DNA of 64,000 nucleotides. It comes from Paradesulfitobacterium ferrireducens. Its GTDB lineage: Bacteria; Bacillota; Desulfitobacteriia; Desulfitobacteriales; Desulfitobacteriaceae. The stretch lies in NCBI RefSeq assembly GCF_017310645.1, contig NZ_JAFLRH010000022.1:62001-126000 (forward strand), read 5' to 3'. Shown in pieces: positions 36,418-44,311 of the stretch. The notes beneath the pieces are model-generated. The model saw only the letters and a list, made by a program, of their open reading frames with translations, ran no database searches and was not told the origin of the DNA. The translations under genes were made by a program, and so were the position numbers. Positions within the stretch are counted from its first letter, which is position 1, and every line of letters starts with the position of its first letter.

Positions 36418-36544
36418 AAAATAAATCTGTGCTAAATCGTAATCTGCTGTAACATGATGCTATAACATGAGGCTAGCTATTACCTAATAGTAAACATAAA
36501 CTGAATAAAAGTGCAAGTTAATGTGAAATATATAGCAATACTAA

Positions 36545-36570
36545 ATACCCGACCCCCTTTGGGCCGGGCA
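36545..36570 (-). terminator. weak terminator after the small cysteine protein
   Basis: On the minus strand CCCGGCCC pairs with GGGTCGGG (one G-U) followed by a short TATTT. It lies just after the stop of the gene at 36574-36798. Confidence 0.5.
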
Positions 36571-36573
36571 ATG

Positions 36574-36798
36574 TTAATTCATGCGCGGGTTGTCTTCCGT
36601 GGATTCCCCGTATTTTTCGCGCAGGAAGATATCACAATAACCATTGTCCCATCTTTGACAGAAGTCACAGCTAACTGTAGGTGAACCCATTAAGTCGTGC
36701 ACCCGGCCTTCCGGATATGCCGATGTAAAATAACTGCACTCCCCGGCAATTGCCCTTAATTCTTTCGGAGCATCCCGGTCGGCCATATAATCAGGCAT
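36574..36798 (-). CDS. small cysteine-containing hypothetical protein
   Basis: 74 residues, hydrophilic. Cysteines occur as ECSYF near residue 21 and CDFCQRWDNGYCDIF near residues 44-56, which together could bind a zinc ion or an iron-sulfur cluster. ATG 36798 follows CGGAGGGATTCT, a good ribosome site. No family is recognised. It stands alone between the two-component pair and the long regulatory gap before the rhamnose locus. Confidence 0.68.
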   Translation of the reverse strand: MPDYMADRDAPKELRAIAGECSYFTSAYPEGRVHDLMGSPTVSCDFCQRWDNGYCDIFLREKYGESTEDNPRMN

Positions 36799-37138
36799 AG
36801 AATCCCTCCGTTCAAAAATTACATAGAATTTTAAGGTTTTGACTCTTTAAGTTAAGGGTGTCCGAAATACAATCAAAGCATACAAGGCTTAACACGGGTT
36901 ATCCTTGTCCTGATCTTTGATTTTATTCGTTTCAATATTGTGCCAGTTTGCGGTTATTCGCTTTGCCAAGTATCCGAGTAAATTAAGCCAACTCTTTTTG
37001 TGATTATTAGTACTTTTGGTTCTTTTGTCTTTATAAGATAATTTTTAATGTTTTTCGGAAAGGTAAGAAAATAGTGAGAAAACGGGAGTAAATAAAAAAA
37101 TAACTGACGTAAACCGATAAAAACAGAGTTCTTTGGAT

Positions 37139-37167
37139 TTGTTTTATTTTTTAGTTAATACCATAAT
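37139..37167 (+). promoter_or_regulatory. candidate promoter of the rhamnose BMC operon
   Basis: TTGTTT (37139-37144) and CATAAT (37162-37167), with a 17-base spacer. The predicted start near 37174 is followed directly by the repeats at 37177 and 37198, consistent with control by a repressor. Confidence 0.5.
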
Positions 37168-37197
37168 AAACACAGAAGTACTTTTGGTATTTGAGGG

Positions 37198-37227
37198 TAA
37201 ACGAAGATAAACGGAAATAAACAAACA
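37198..37227 (+). promoter_or_regulatory. three tandem 10-base TAAAC repeats, candidate operator
   Basis: TAAACGAAGA, TAAACGGAAA and TAAACAAACA follow one another without gaps, i.e. one repeat per helical turn, just after the predicted transcription start. DeoR-family repressors often bind short direct repeats, and a DeoR regulator is encoded at 47493-48266 in the same locus. Confidence 0.5.
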
Positions 37228-37324
37228 TAGAAGAAAAACATATTTCAAATGATAGTAATCAGGGAACCTAAGAATGTCTTGCTTTAGATTTGTGGATCTA
37301 ATAACGTTGCAGGAGGCCTAACCG

Positions 37325-38539
37325 ATGACACAGGATCAAATGAGTTTGTGGGTGAAGGTTCAAGAAGAAAAAGGACTGGATGTGGAGAAGGTAAAGTCCC
37401 GTCTGAAAAACATGGAAATTGAAACACCTTCTTGGGGTTATGGGGATTCCGGCACCCGTTTCAAGGTGTTCAAGCAGCAGGGGGTTCCGCGCAATCCATA
37501 CGAAAAGTTGGAAGACGCCGCTGAAGTGCATAAGGTTACCGGAGTATGCCCTTCCGTAGCGGTACACATTCCATGGGATAAAGTGGATGACTACAATGCG
37601 CTGAAAAAGCATGCCCAAGATCTGGGGCTCCGTATTGGGGCGGTTAATCCCAACCTTTTTCAGGACGATGAATATGCTTTAGGTTCTTTGTGCCACCCGC
37701 GGCGCGAAGTGCGGGAAAAAGCACTGGTCCATATGCTCGAATGTGTTGAGATTATGGGCAAGGTTGATTCGGATTCTTTAAGCCTTTGGCTGGCTGACGG
37801 CACCAATTACCCCGGTCAGGATGACTTCCGTAAGCGCAAGCATTTCTTAATGGATGCATTGACTCAGGTCTATGAAGCACTGCCGGAAGATGCCCGCATT
37901 TTGATTGAATACAAGATGTTTGAACCTGCATTTTACCATACGGATCTGGCCGATTGGGGCATGGCCTATAACTATTCCCTTAAACTCGGAGATAAAGCTC
38001 AAGTGTTGGTAGACCTGGGACATCATGCCCAAGGGACAAATGTGGCCCATATTGTGGCCACTCTCTTGGACGAAGGCAAATTGGGAGGGTTCCATTTTAA
38101 TAACCGCAAATATGCGGATGACGATCTGATGGTAGGGGCGATCGACCCGTACGAGCTGTTCCAGATTGCCCTGGAATTAGTGGCTGGGGAGCAAGACCCT
38201 GCGACTGCTGACTGTGCCCAAAATATATCTTATATGATTGATCAGTCCCACTGCATTGAGCCGAAAATTCCGGCCATGATCCGCTCGGTGATGAACATCC
38301 AAACAGCGTTTGCCAAAGCTTTGCTGGTGCCCCGTGAAGAATTGAAATTGGCGCAGGAAGCGGGGGATGTCATCCGAGCCGAGGGGATTGTAAGAGAAGC
38401 GTTTGAAACAGATGTACGCCCGCTTCTGGCCCTGGTCCGTCAGGAAATGGGCTTGCAGCCTGATCCCTTAAAGGCTTATCTGGAAAGTCCGTATAGCCGG
38501 AAAATTTTGGCCAGGGGTATCGGCGGACAGAGCTGGTAA
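37325..38539 (+). CDS. rhaI: L-rhamnose isomerase (RhaI type)
   Basis: 404 residues of the xylose-isomerase-like TIM-barrel family, matching the Pseudomonas stutzeri-type L-rhamnose isomerase rather than Escherichia coli RhaA. Candidate metal ligands are Glu195 ([10 protein letters not shown]), Asp230 and His233-234 (VDLGHHAQG), His257 ([13 protein letters not shown]) and Asp/His in [12 protein letters not shown]. It converts L-rhamnose to L-rhamnulose in the cytoplasm. ATG 37325 follows GCAGGAGGCCTAACCG. It is the first gene of the BMC operon. Confidence 0.93.
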   Translation: MTQDQMSLWVKVQEEKGLDVEKVKSRLKNMEIETPSWGYGDSGTRFKVFKQQGVPRNPYEKLEDAAEVHKVTGVCPSVAVHIPWDKVDDYNALKKHAQDLGLRIGAVNPNLFQDDEYALGSLCHPRREVREKALVHMLECVEIMGKVDSDSLSLWLADGTNYPGQDDFRKRKHFLMDALTQVYEALPEDARILIEYKMFEPAFYHTDLADWGMAYNYSLKLGDKAQVLVDLGHHAQGTNVAHIVATLLDEGKLGGFHFNNRKYADDDLMVGAIDPYELFQIALELVAGEQDPATADCAQNISYMIDQSHCIEPKIPAMIRSVMNIQTAFAKALLVPREELKLAQEAGDVIRAEGIVREAFETDVRPLLALVRQEMGLQPDPLKAYLESPYSRKILARGIGGQSW

Positions 38540-38554
38540 TGGGGGGAGTATCCG

Positions 38555-40024
38555 ATGTCGCAATGGCAGGGGTTTGCGGTTGATTTAGGCGCAAGCAATG
38601 GTCGTACCGTTCTGGGCGAATATGATGGGACCAAGCTTGCCCTGTCCGAGGTCAGCCGGTTTGCTAATGTGCCGGTCAATTTAGGAGGAACGCTTTATTG
38701 GAACTTCCTTGGGCTTTATCATGAAGTGCTGGCCGGGCTGGCTAAGACTTCAAGCGAAAGGGGAACTCCGGACACATTTGGCATAGATAGTTGGGCTGTG
38801 GACTTCGGATTGCTCAATGCCAACGGAGATTTAATCTTAAATCCCAGGCATTATCGGGATCATCATAATGACGGTATGATGGACGAGGTTTTTAAGCTTA
38901 TTCCGCCGGAAAGCGTCTACGGGCGCACCGGCATTCAACTGATGCAAATCAATAGCATCTACCAACTTATGTACTTGCGCTTGCATAAAGCTTGGGTCCT
39001 GGAGCAGGCTCGGGATTTTTTGCTCTTCCCGGACCTTATCAATTATTTCTTAACCGGGGTCAAGATCGCGGAGTTTACCAATGCGACGACAACCCAACTT
39101 TTTAACCCAAGTCTAGGTACGTGGGATGGAGAGCTTCTCGGGGCTCTGGATCTTCCCACCGAAATTTTCCCGCCAATCGTAACGCCGTTTCACGTTATCG
39201 GGACGATTCGGGACGAGGTTTTTCCCGGCGGCGATAGCACAATTAAAGTTGTCACCGTGGGCGAACATGATACAGCTTCTGCGGTTTTTGCCGTACCGCA
39301 TCTGTCTCAAGATTATGTTTATATTTCCAGCGGAACCTGGTCCCTGGTTGGAATCATGTCAGATAAACCGCTGATTACGGAAACCACCCGCAGTTATAAT
39401 TTTACCAATGAAGGCGGAGTGAATGGGGATTATCGTGTACTCAAGAATGTCATGGGTTTATGGCTTCTGCAAGAGGTTAAACGGATGCTGGATCGGACGG
39501 GTCATGCATTGGGTTACTCCGAGTTAACGCAATTAGCTGCCGAATCAAAACCTTTCCAAGGTGTGCTCGACCCGGATGCTCCGGATTTTCTGGCTCCGGA
39601 GAACATGATTGAGGCGATTCAAAACTACTGCCTTAAGACTGGGCAGCCAAGGCCTAATGCTCCCGGCGCAATCAGCCGCACGATTTTCGAGAGTCTGGCC
39701 CTTAAGTATCGTTATGTGATTGAGAAGCTGGAGCAGGTAAGCGGCTGTTCACTTAAGGCCATCCATATAGTCGGCGGCGGAGTTCATAATGAGCTTTTGT
39801 GCCAGATGACGGCGGATGCCACGGGAAAGCCTGTGATTGCAGGACCTGCCGAGGCAACCGTGATTGGAAACCTGTGCGCACAGTTGATTGCAACCCGAGA
39901 GCTCAAAGTTGCGGAGGTGCCGCAGCTAGTTAGGAATTCATTTTCAACAAAAGAGTACACTCCGCAAAAAGACAGGTCTCAGTGGGATGAGGGTTATCGC
40001 AAGCTTGTAGAGCTTATGGCATGA
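38555..40024 (+). CDS. rhaB: L-rhamnulokinase
   Basis: 489 residues of the FGGY sugar-kinase family. The N-terminal phosphate loop is DLGASNGRTVLG, then FGIDSWAVDFGLL, GEHDTASAVFAVP and the C-terminal ATP-binding segment (HIVGGGVHNELLCQMTADAT). The family signature and position after rhamnose isomerase identify rhamnulose as the substrate. It makes L-rhamnulose 1-phosphate. ATG 38555 follows GGGGGGAGTATCCG. Confidence 0.94.
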   Translation: MSQWQGFAVDLGASNGRTVLGEYDGTKLALSEVSRFANVPVNLGGTLYWNFLGLYHEVLAGLAKTSSERGTPDTFGIDSWAVDFGLLNANGDLILNPRHYRDHHNDGMMDEVFKLIPPESVYGRTGIQLMQINSIYQLMYLRLHKAWVLEQARDFLLFPDLINYFLTGVKIAEFTNATTTQLFNPSLGTWDGELLGALDLPTEIFPPIVTPFHVIGTIRDEVFPGGDSTIKVVTVGEHDTASAVFAVPHLSQDYVYISSGTWSLVGIMSDKPLITETTRSYNFTNEGGVNGDYRVLKNVMGLWLLQEVKRMLDRTGHALGYSELTQLAAESKPFQGVLDPDAPDFLAPENMIEAIQNYCLKTGQPRPNAPGAISRTIFESLALKYRYVIEKLEQVSGCSLKAIHIVGGGVHNELLCQMTADATGKPVIAGPAEATVIGNLCAQLIATRELKVAEVPQLVRNSFSTKEYTPQKDRSQWDEGYRKLVELMA

Positions 40025-40047
40025 ATTCTGACTCCTGAATTCTGAAT
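40023..40047. repeat. GTCAGGAGTCAG-family dispersed repeat (inverted orientation)
   Basis: GAATTCTGACTCCTGAATTCTGAAT starts within the rhaB stop codon region. It matches the 3' arm of the 21408-21471 element, so it may be a partial copy. Confidence 0.55.
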
Positions 40048-40102
40048 GCCCGGCTAGAAAGTGATAACTCAGATGTAGCATTAGTTGAGGAGGGGATATG
40101 TA

Positions 40103-40948
40103 GTGCGATCGGAATACCAAATTAAGCAGGACATGGTCGAAGTCGGCAGGCGCATTTATAACTTGGGTTTCGTGGCATCCAATGACGGCAATATAACTGT
40201 CAGAATCAGTGACAATGAGGTACTCACGACACCGACCGGGGTCAGCAAGGGGTTTATGACCCCGGACATGATTATTAAAGTAAACATGAAAGGAGAGGTG
40301 ATTTCCGGTAAGTTAAAGCCGTCTTCCGAGCTGAAAATGCATTTGGATGTTTATAATCAAAGACCGGATGTGCGCTCGGTGGTTCATGCCCATCCCCCGA
40401 CGGCTACCGGGTTTGCCGTGGCCGGGATTCCTTTGGACCGTTTTGTTTTACCGGAAATTATTATCAGCCTGGGCTCTATTCCAATCGCCCGCTACGGCAC
40501 TCCGTCAACAGATGAAATTCCGCTTGCCGTACGGGAATACCTGCAGGATCATGATGCATTTCTCTTAGCGAATCACGGGGCTTTAACCGTGGGTTCGGAT
40601 GTGTTCAGTGCTTTTTATAAAATGGAATCCATGGAGCTGTTCGCTAAAATCAGTCTGACTGCCAGGACGCTTGGTACAGAACGCGAGCTGGATTCGGAGC
40701 AAGTCGGCAAACTGATGGAGGTTCGCCAAAAATTAGGCGTCAAGGGAAAACACCCGAAGTGCTTAAATTGCCAGGTATGCACTTGTAAAGGAAGTGCTGC
40801 GGATATCGGCCGCGCCGAAACGGCCTGCAATCTGGAAACAGCTGCTTCAAAGAGTGCCCAGGAGTCTGGCTCTGAACTGGATGAGGCTCAGCTTAACCAG
40901 CTGGTAAGCAAGGTAACGCAAAACATACTGGCCCAGCTAGGTAAGTAA
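40103..40948 (+). CDS. class II aldolase (rhamnulose/fuculose 1-phosphate type) with C-terminal cysteine cluster and encapsulation peptide
   Basis: 281 residues from GTG 40103 (GAGGAGGGG upstream). Residues 1-205 form the class II aldolase: SNDGNITVRI, catalytic Glu76 (SSELKMH), zinc histidines 95 and 97 (HAHPPTATG) and 158 (ANHGALTVG). It should split L-rhamnulose 1-phosphate to DHAP and L-lactaldehyde. The tail is unusual: Cys220, 223, 226 and 228 in CLNCQVCTC, a flexible linker, and an amphipathic helix at 257-281 (LDEAQLNQLVSKVTQNILA) of the type that targets enzymes into BMCs. Similar helices start PduL and the aldehyde dehydrogenase below. Confidence 0.92.
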   Translation: MRSEYQIKQDMVEVGRRIYNLGFVASNDGNITVRISDNEVLTTPTGVSKGFMTPDMIIKVNMKGEVISGKLKPSSELKMHLDVYNQRPDVRSVVHAHPPTATGFAVAGIPLDRFVLPEIIISLGSIPIARYGTPSTDEIPLAVREYLQDHDAFLLANHGALTVGSDVFSAFYKMESMELFAKISLTARTLGTERELDSEQVGKLMEVRQKLGVKGKHPKCLNCQVCTCKGSAADIGRAETACNLETAASKSAQESGSELDEAQLNQLVSKVTQNILAQLGK

Positions 40949-40976
40949 GCTTGCCTTTACCGGAAAGGAGGAAAAA

Positions 40977-41246
40977 ATGATGAAAGGTGCTTTGGGCTTG
41001 ATTGAGGTCAAAGGCTTGGTAGCAGCTATTGAGGCGGCAGATGCGGCTGTGAAGGCGGCGGATGTCACGGTACTGGGATATGAGCCGACTAAAGGGAGCG
41101 GCCTGGTCACGGTAAAATTCACCGGAGAAGTGGCAGCCGTTCAGGCTGCGATCAGCGCCGCTGCGGAAGCGGTTTCCCGGTTGACGCTCGTGTATGCTTC
41201 CAGAGTGATTGCCAGACCTGCACTGGCTGTAAGCGAAGATGTATAA
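40977..41246 (+). CDS. BMC-H shell protein 1
   Basis: 89 residues with one BMC domain ([20 protein letters not shown] and VTVKFTGEVAAVQAAI). Such proteins form hexamers that tile the facets of microcompartment shells, with a central pore for small metabolites. The pore loop here reads TKGSGL, close to the KIGSGL of copies 2 and 3. The C-terminus is the most divergent of the three (ASRVIARPALAVSEDV). ATG 40977 follows GGAAAGGAGGAAAAA. Confidence 0.95.
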   Translation: MMKGALGLIEVKGLVAAIEAADAAVKAADVTVLGYEPTKGSGLVTVKFTGEVAAVQAAISAAAEAVSRLTLVYASRVIARPALAVSEDV

Positions 41247-41297
41247 GTCTTTTCAAATAAGCTTTAATGCAAAATTGATTTTTAGGAGGAAATAGTG

Positions 41298-41600
41298 ATG
41301 AGCAGTGCATTGGGTTTAATCGAAACCAAAGGATTGACGGCCGCAATTGAGGCGGCAGATGCCATGCTGAAAGCGGCCAACGTAATTCTGGTAGGTACGG
41401 AAAAAATCGGCTCGGGGCTGGTTACGGTGATGGTGCGCGGAGAAGTCGGGGCGATTAAGGCTGCGACCGAAGCCGGGGCAGAGGCCGCCCAGCGCGTGGG
41501 TGAGCTGGTAGCGGTGCATGTGATTCCGAGACCGCATGCTGATGTCGAGAAAATGCTCCCTGCCGGCGCGAAAACTGCAAAATCTAAGGGGGTTGATTAA
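41298..41600 (+). CDS. BMC-H shell protein 2 (with C-terminal extension)
   Basis: 100 residues with one BMC domain, pore loop KIGSGL, and C-terminal [13 protein letters not shown] followed by a short basic tail ([10 protein letters not shown]) absent from copy 3. Basic tails on PduJ/PduA-like proteins have been linked to shell assembly or cargo contact. ATG 41298 lies 3 bases after an in-frame GTG; TTAGGAGGAAATAGTG is upstream. It is nearly identical in the core to copy 3, indicating a recent tandem duplication. Confidence 0.95.
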   Translation: MSSALGLIETKGLTAAIEAADAMLKAANVILVGTEKIGSGLVTVMVRGEVGAIKAATEAGAEAAQRVGELVAVHVIPRPHADVEKMLPAGAKTAKSKGVD

Positions 41601-41601
41601 G

Positions 41602-41871
41602 ATGAATGGAGAAGCATTGGGAATGATCGAGACCAAAGGTCTGGTTGCTGCTGTCGAAGCAGCTGATGTAGCCCTGAAAGCAGCTGATGTATCTCTGGTC
41701 GGTACGGAAAAAATCGGCTCCGGACTTATTACCGTTATGTTGCGCGGTGATGTAGCCGCAATCAAGGCTGCCGTGGAAGCAGGTGCCCAAGCTGCCGGAC
41801 GCCTGGGCGAACTGATTTCCGCCCATGTCATTCCGCGCCCCCATGTTGATGTCGAAAAACTCTTAGGATAA
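41602..41871 (+). CDS. BMC-H shell protein 3
   Basis: 89 residues, one BMC domain, pore loop KIGSGL, ending [12 protein letters not shown] 41602 overlaps the stop of copy 2 (TTAAGATG), with GGGGG upstream. The three tandem BMC-H genes are alternatives or mixed subunits of the facet hexamers. Confidence 0.95.
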   Translation: MNGEALGMIETKGLVAAVEAADVALKAADVSLVGTEKIGSGLITVMLRGDVAAIKAAVEAGAQAAGRLGELISAHVIPRPHVDVEKLLG

Positions 41872-41885
41872 GGGATGAGCGAGCA

Positions 41886-42587
41886 ATGAACGAGGCCGCA
41901 TTAGTTGAGTTAATCACCAAGGAAGTGATGGCCCAGTTAAACAGTCACTCTCTCCCACATACAAAAACCTTGCCGGATTCCAAAGCACAGCCGAATTTGG
42001 CTGTCGGCGCCAAGATTGTCCCTGTTTCGGTTTCCGTGAGGCATGTGCATTTGGCACAGCCTGAGATCGATATTCTTTTCGGCAAAGGGCACCGGTTGCA
42101 TAAGCAAAAAGATTTATACCAGCCGGGGGAATTTGCAGCAGAAGAAGTTGTGACCCTGGTCGGACCGAAACTAAGATCGCTGAGCAATGTCAGAGTTCTG
42201 GGGCCGGTACGCCCGCACACTCAGATCGAGGTCTCGCGCACCGATGCTGTCACTTTAGGCCTTAATGTCCCTGTCCGGCCATCAGGGCTGCTTAAAGGCT
42301 CGGCCACTATCACCCTGGTTGGGCCGAAAGGTTCCATTACTTTGCCGGAATCGTGCATTATAGCCAACCGGCACATCCACGTACCGGCAACGGAAGCTAA
42401 ACAATGGGGGCTTCAGGATGACCAGCGGGTGATGGTGCGGGTTGACGGAGACCGGCCTGCCCTGTTGGGTGATGTGCAAATACGGGTTTCGGATAAATTC
42501 AAATTAATGATGCATATCGATACCGATGACGCCAATGCCGTTGGCTTAGCTTGCGGCGGCTATGTCGAAATTGTGGACGGGGAGTGA
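41886..42587 (+). CDS. pduL: PduL-type phosphate acyltransferase with N-terminal encapsulation peptide
   Basis: 233 residues. Residues 1-20 (MNEAALVELITKEVMAQLNS) form an amphipathic encapsulation helix. The two-barrel PduL core follows, with zinc motifs VSVRHVHLAQ and ANRHIHVPA, plus GPVRPHTQIEVS. It exchanges CoA for phosphate on the acyl-CoA made by the aldehyde dehydrogenase, recycling CoA inside the compartment. In this locus the natural substrate would be lactyl-CoA, although the family is named for propionyl-CoA. Confidence 0.93.
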   Translation: MNEAALVELITKEVMAQLNSHSLPHTKTLPDSKAQPNLAVGAKIVPVSVSVRHVHLAQPEIDILFGKGHRLHKQKDLYQPGEFAAEEVVTLVGPKLRSLSNVRVLGPVRPHTQIEVSRTDAVTLGLNVPVRPSGLLKGSATITLVGPKGSITLPESCIIANRHIHVPATEAKQWGLQDDQRVMVRVDGDRPALLGDVQIRVSDKFKLMMHIDTDDANAVGLACGGYVEIVDGE

Positions 42588-42592
42588 GCCGA

Positions 42593-42862
42593 ATGATCTT
42601 AGGACAGGTTGTGGGCACGGTGGTCGCCACAAGGAAAAGTGAAACCCTGGTTGGACAGAAGCTGCTTGTGCTCAAACCGCTTTACACTCCCGCGAAGGAA
42701 GAAGTATTTGTTGCTGTTGATACGGTCGGGGCCGGTGTCGGTGAGACAGTGCTTGTTGCATTGGGAAGCGGAGCCCGCCTGGCGCTGCATAAGGAACAGG
42801 CTCCGATTGATGCAGCGATTGTAGGGATTGTAGATACCGTGAAGATTTCGGGTAGTGAGTAG
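42593..42862 (+). CDS. eutN: BMC-P (EutN/CcmL) vertex protein
   Basis: 89 residues of the EutN/CcmL family (MILGQVVGTVVATRKSETL at the start, AIVGIVDTV near the end). It forms pentamers that cap the 12 vertices of the shell. ATG 42593 has GGGGAGTGA just before it, overlapping the end of pduL. It is the single BMC-P gene in the locus. Confidence 0.94.
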   Translation: MILGQVVGTVVATRKSETLVGQKLLVLKPLYTPAKEEVFVAVDTVGAGVGETVLVALGSGARLALHKEQAPIDAAIVGIVDTVKISGSE

Positions 42863-42878
42863 GGGTAGGTGATTAGGG

Positions 42879-44300
42879 ATGGAAATATCTGAAGCAAAAA
42901 TCGCACAAATCGTCAGCAAAGTATTAGAGCAAGTACAAAAGAACGAGCCAAACCCGCTGAATAGCTTGAATCTCAATATTCAGCCAGCCGGTGATTTGGG
43001 AGTATTCCATGAGATTAATGCTGCGGTTAAGGCTGCGGCAGCTGCTCAGAGGGAATTAGCTAACTTATCTCTGGACAAAAGGGCAGAGTTCATTGAAGCC
43101 ATACGGGAAGTGTCTATTAAAAATGCCAAGGAATGGGCCAGGCTCGCATATGAAGAGACGGGCATGGGCCGGGTAGCGGACAAAACCCAGAAAAATATCA
43201 ACTCAGCCCGTTTAAGCCCGGGGATCGAGGACTTAAAAACCAATTCTGCAACCGGGGACAACGGAGTGGTCTTGGTAGATAGAGCCCCCTACGGAGTGAT
43301 TGCATCCATTGAACCGGCAACCCATCCGGTGGCCTGCCTGATCAACCACGCCATTACCATGATCGCTGCAGGCAACTCGATTTTCTTTCTCCCCCACCCC
43401 AAAGGACTGCGTGCCGCTCATACGGTTGTCCGCGCCTTTAATAAAGCGATTATCGATCTGGATGGGCCGGCTAATTTAATGGTCGTCTTAGATCGAGTGA
43501 ACTTAGAAGACCTGGATAAGGTTCTGAAACATCCGGGAATTAACTTGATCGTGGCCACCGGAGGCCCGGCCGTTGTAGAAATGAGCCTCGCCAGCGGCAA
43601 GAAGGCCATCGCAGCCGGTCCCGGCAACCCACCGGTTGTGGTTGACGAAACGGCTGACGCCGTACAGGCAGCCCGGGATATTGTAGTCGGCCATTCGTTT
43701 GACAATAATTTGCTGTGTATTGCAGAAAAAGAAATTATTGCGGTAGACTGCAAAGCGGATCGCCTCCTGGCTGAACTGGAGAAGCAAAACACCTACCGGC
43801 TGGTTGGAAAAGATATTGACCGCTTAACCGCGCTCGTCACCAAAGGCGGCCATATTAACCACCAATACGTCGGAAAGAATGCGAGTGTGCTCCTGCGGGA
43901 ACTCGGAATCGAAGCGAGTGATGATATTCGAACCATTATCATTGAGGTTCCGGCGGATCATCCCCTGGTGAAAATTGAACAGATGATGCCGATTTTGCCT
44001 TTGGTCCGCGTGCCCAATTTTGAGGCCGCAGTCAAACTGGCCGTTGAAGCTGAACAAGGGTGCGGACACACGGCTATGATTCATTCTCAAAATGTAGAGC
44101 ATATTACCCGCTATGCCCGGGCAATCAACACCACCTTTGTCGTGGCCAATGCCCCGTCTTCTGCCGGCTTGGCCGTGGAAGGGGAAGGCGTGTATTCCCA
44201 CACGATTGCCAGCCCCACTGGGGAGGGAGTGGCGACACCCCGGACTTACACCAGAGAGCGAAGATTAGCAGTTGGCCGCCGTGCGCTTAGAATTGTCTAA
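42879..44300 (+). CDS. pduP: CoA-acylating aldehyde dehydrogenase (PduP-like) with encapsulation peptide
   Basis: 473 residues. Residues 1-20 (MEISEAKIAQIVSKVLEQVQ) form the encapsulation helix, followed by a linker. The catalytic domain has the nucleophile Cys280 (SFDNNLLCIAEKE), NAD-binding ATGGPAVVEM, and GPGNPPVVVDE typical of the acylating branch. It should oxidise L-lactaldehyde plus CoA to lactyl-CoA with NAD inside the compartment. The family also includes propionaldehyde and acetaldehyde enzymes; the rhamnose aldolase in the operon points to lactaldehyde. Confidence 0.93.
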   Translation: MEISEAKIAQIVSKVLEQVQKNEPNPLNSLNLNIQPAGDLGVFHEINAAVKAAAAAQRELANLSLDKRAEFIEAIREVSIKNAKEWARLAYEETGMGRVADKTQKNINSARLSPGIEDLKTNSATGDNGVVLVDRAPYGVIASIEPATHPVACLINHAITMIAAGNSIFFLPHPKGLRAAHTVVRAFNKAIIDLDGPANLMVVLDRVNLEDLDKVLKHPGINLIVATGGPAVVEMSLASGKKAIAAGPGNPPVVVDETADAVQAARDIVVGHSFDNNLLCIAEKEIIAVDCKADRLLAELEKQNTYRLVGKDIDRLTALVTKGGHINHQYVGKNASVLLRELGIEASDDIRTIIIEVPADHPLVKIEQMMPILPLVRVPNFEAAVKLAVEAEQGCGHTAMIHSQNVEHITRYARAINTTFVVANAPSSAGLAVEGEGVYSHTIASPTGEGVATPRTYTRERRLAVGRRALRIV

Positions 44301-44311
44301 GGAGCAAAACT

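Larger units (their letters stand above)
36799..37324. other. 526-base AT-rich regulatory gap before the rhamnose BMC operon
   Basis: No coding frame of note. It holds two copies of AGTACTTTTGGT (37009-37020 and 37177-37188), a candidate promoter (37139-37167) and three 10-base TAAAC repeats (37198-37227). The length fits a control region for an inducible operon of more than 15 genes. I see no CcpA site or sigma-54 promoter. Confidence 0.7.

Noticed and set aside
40977-41871. BMC-H genes 1-3 as one frameshifted multi-domain protein
   Set aside because: Each has its own start and ribosome site and complete single BMC domain; normal tandem shell genes.
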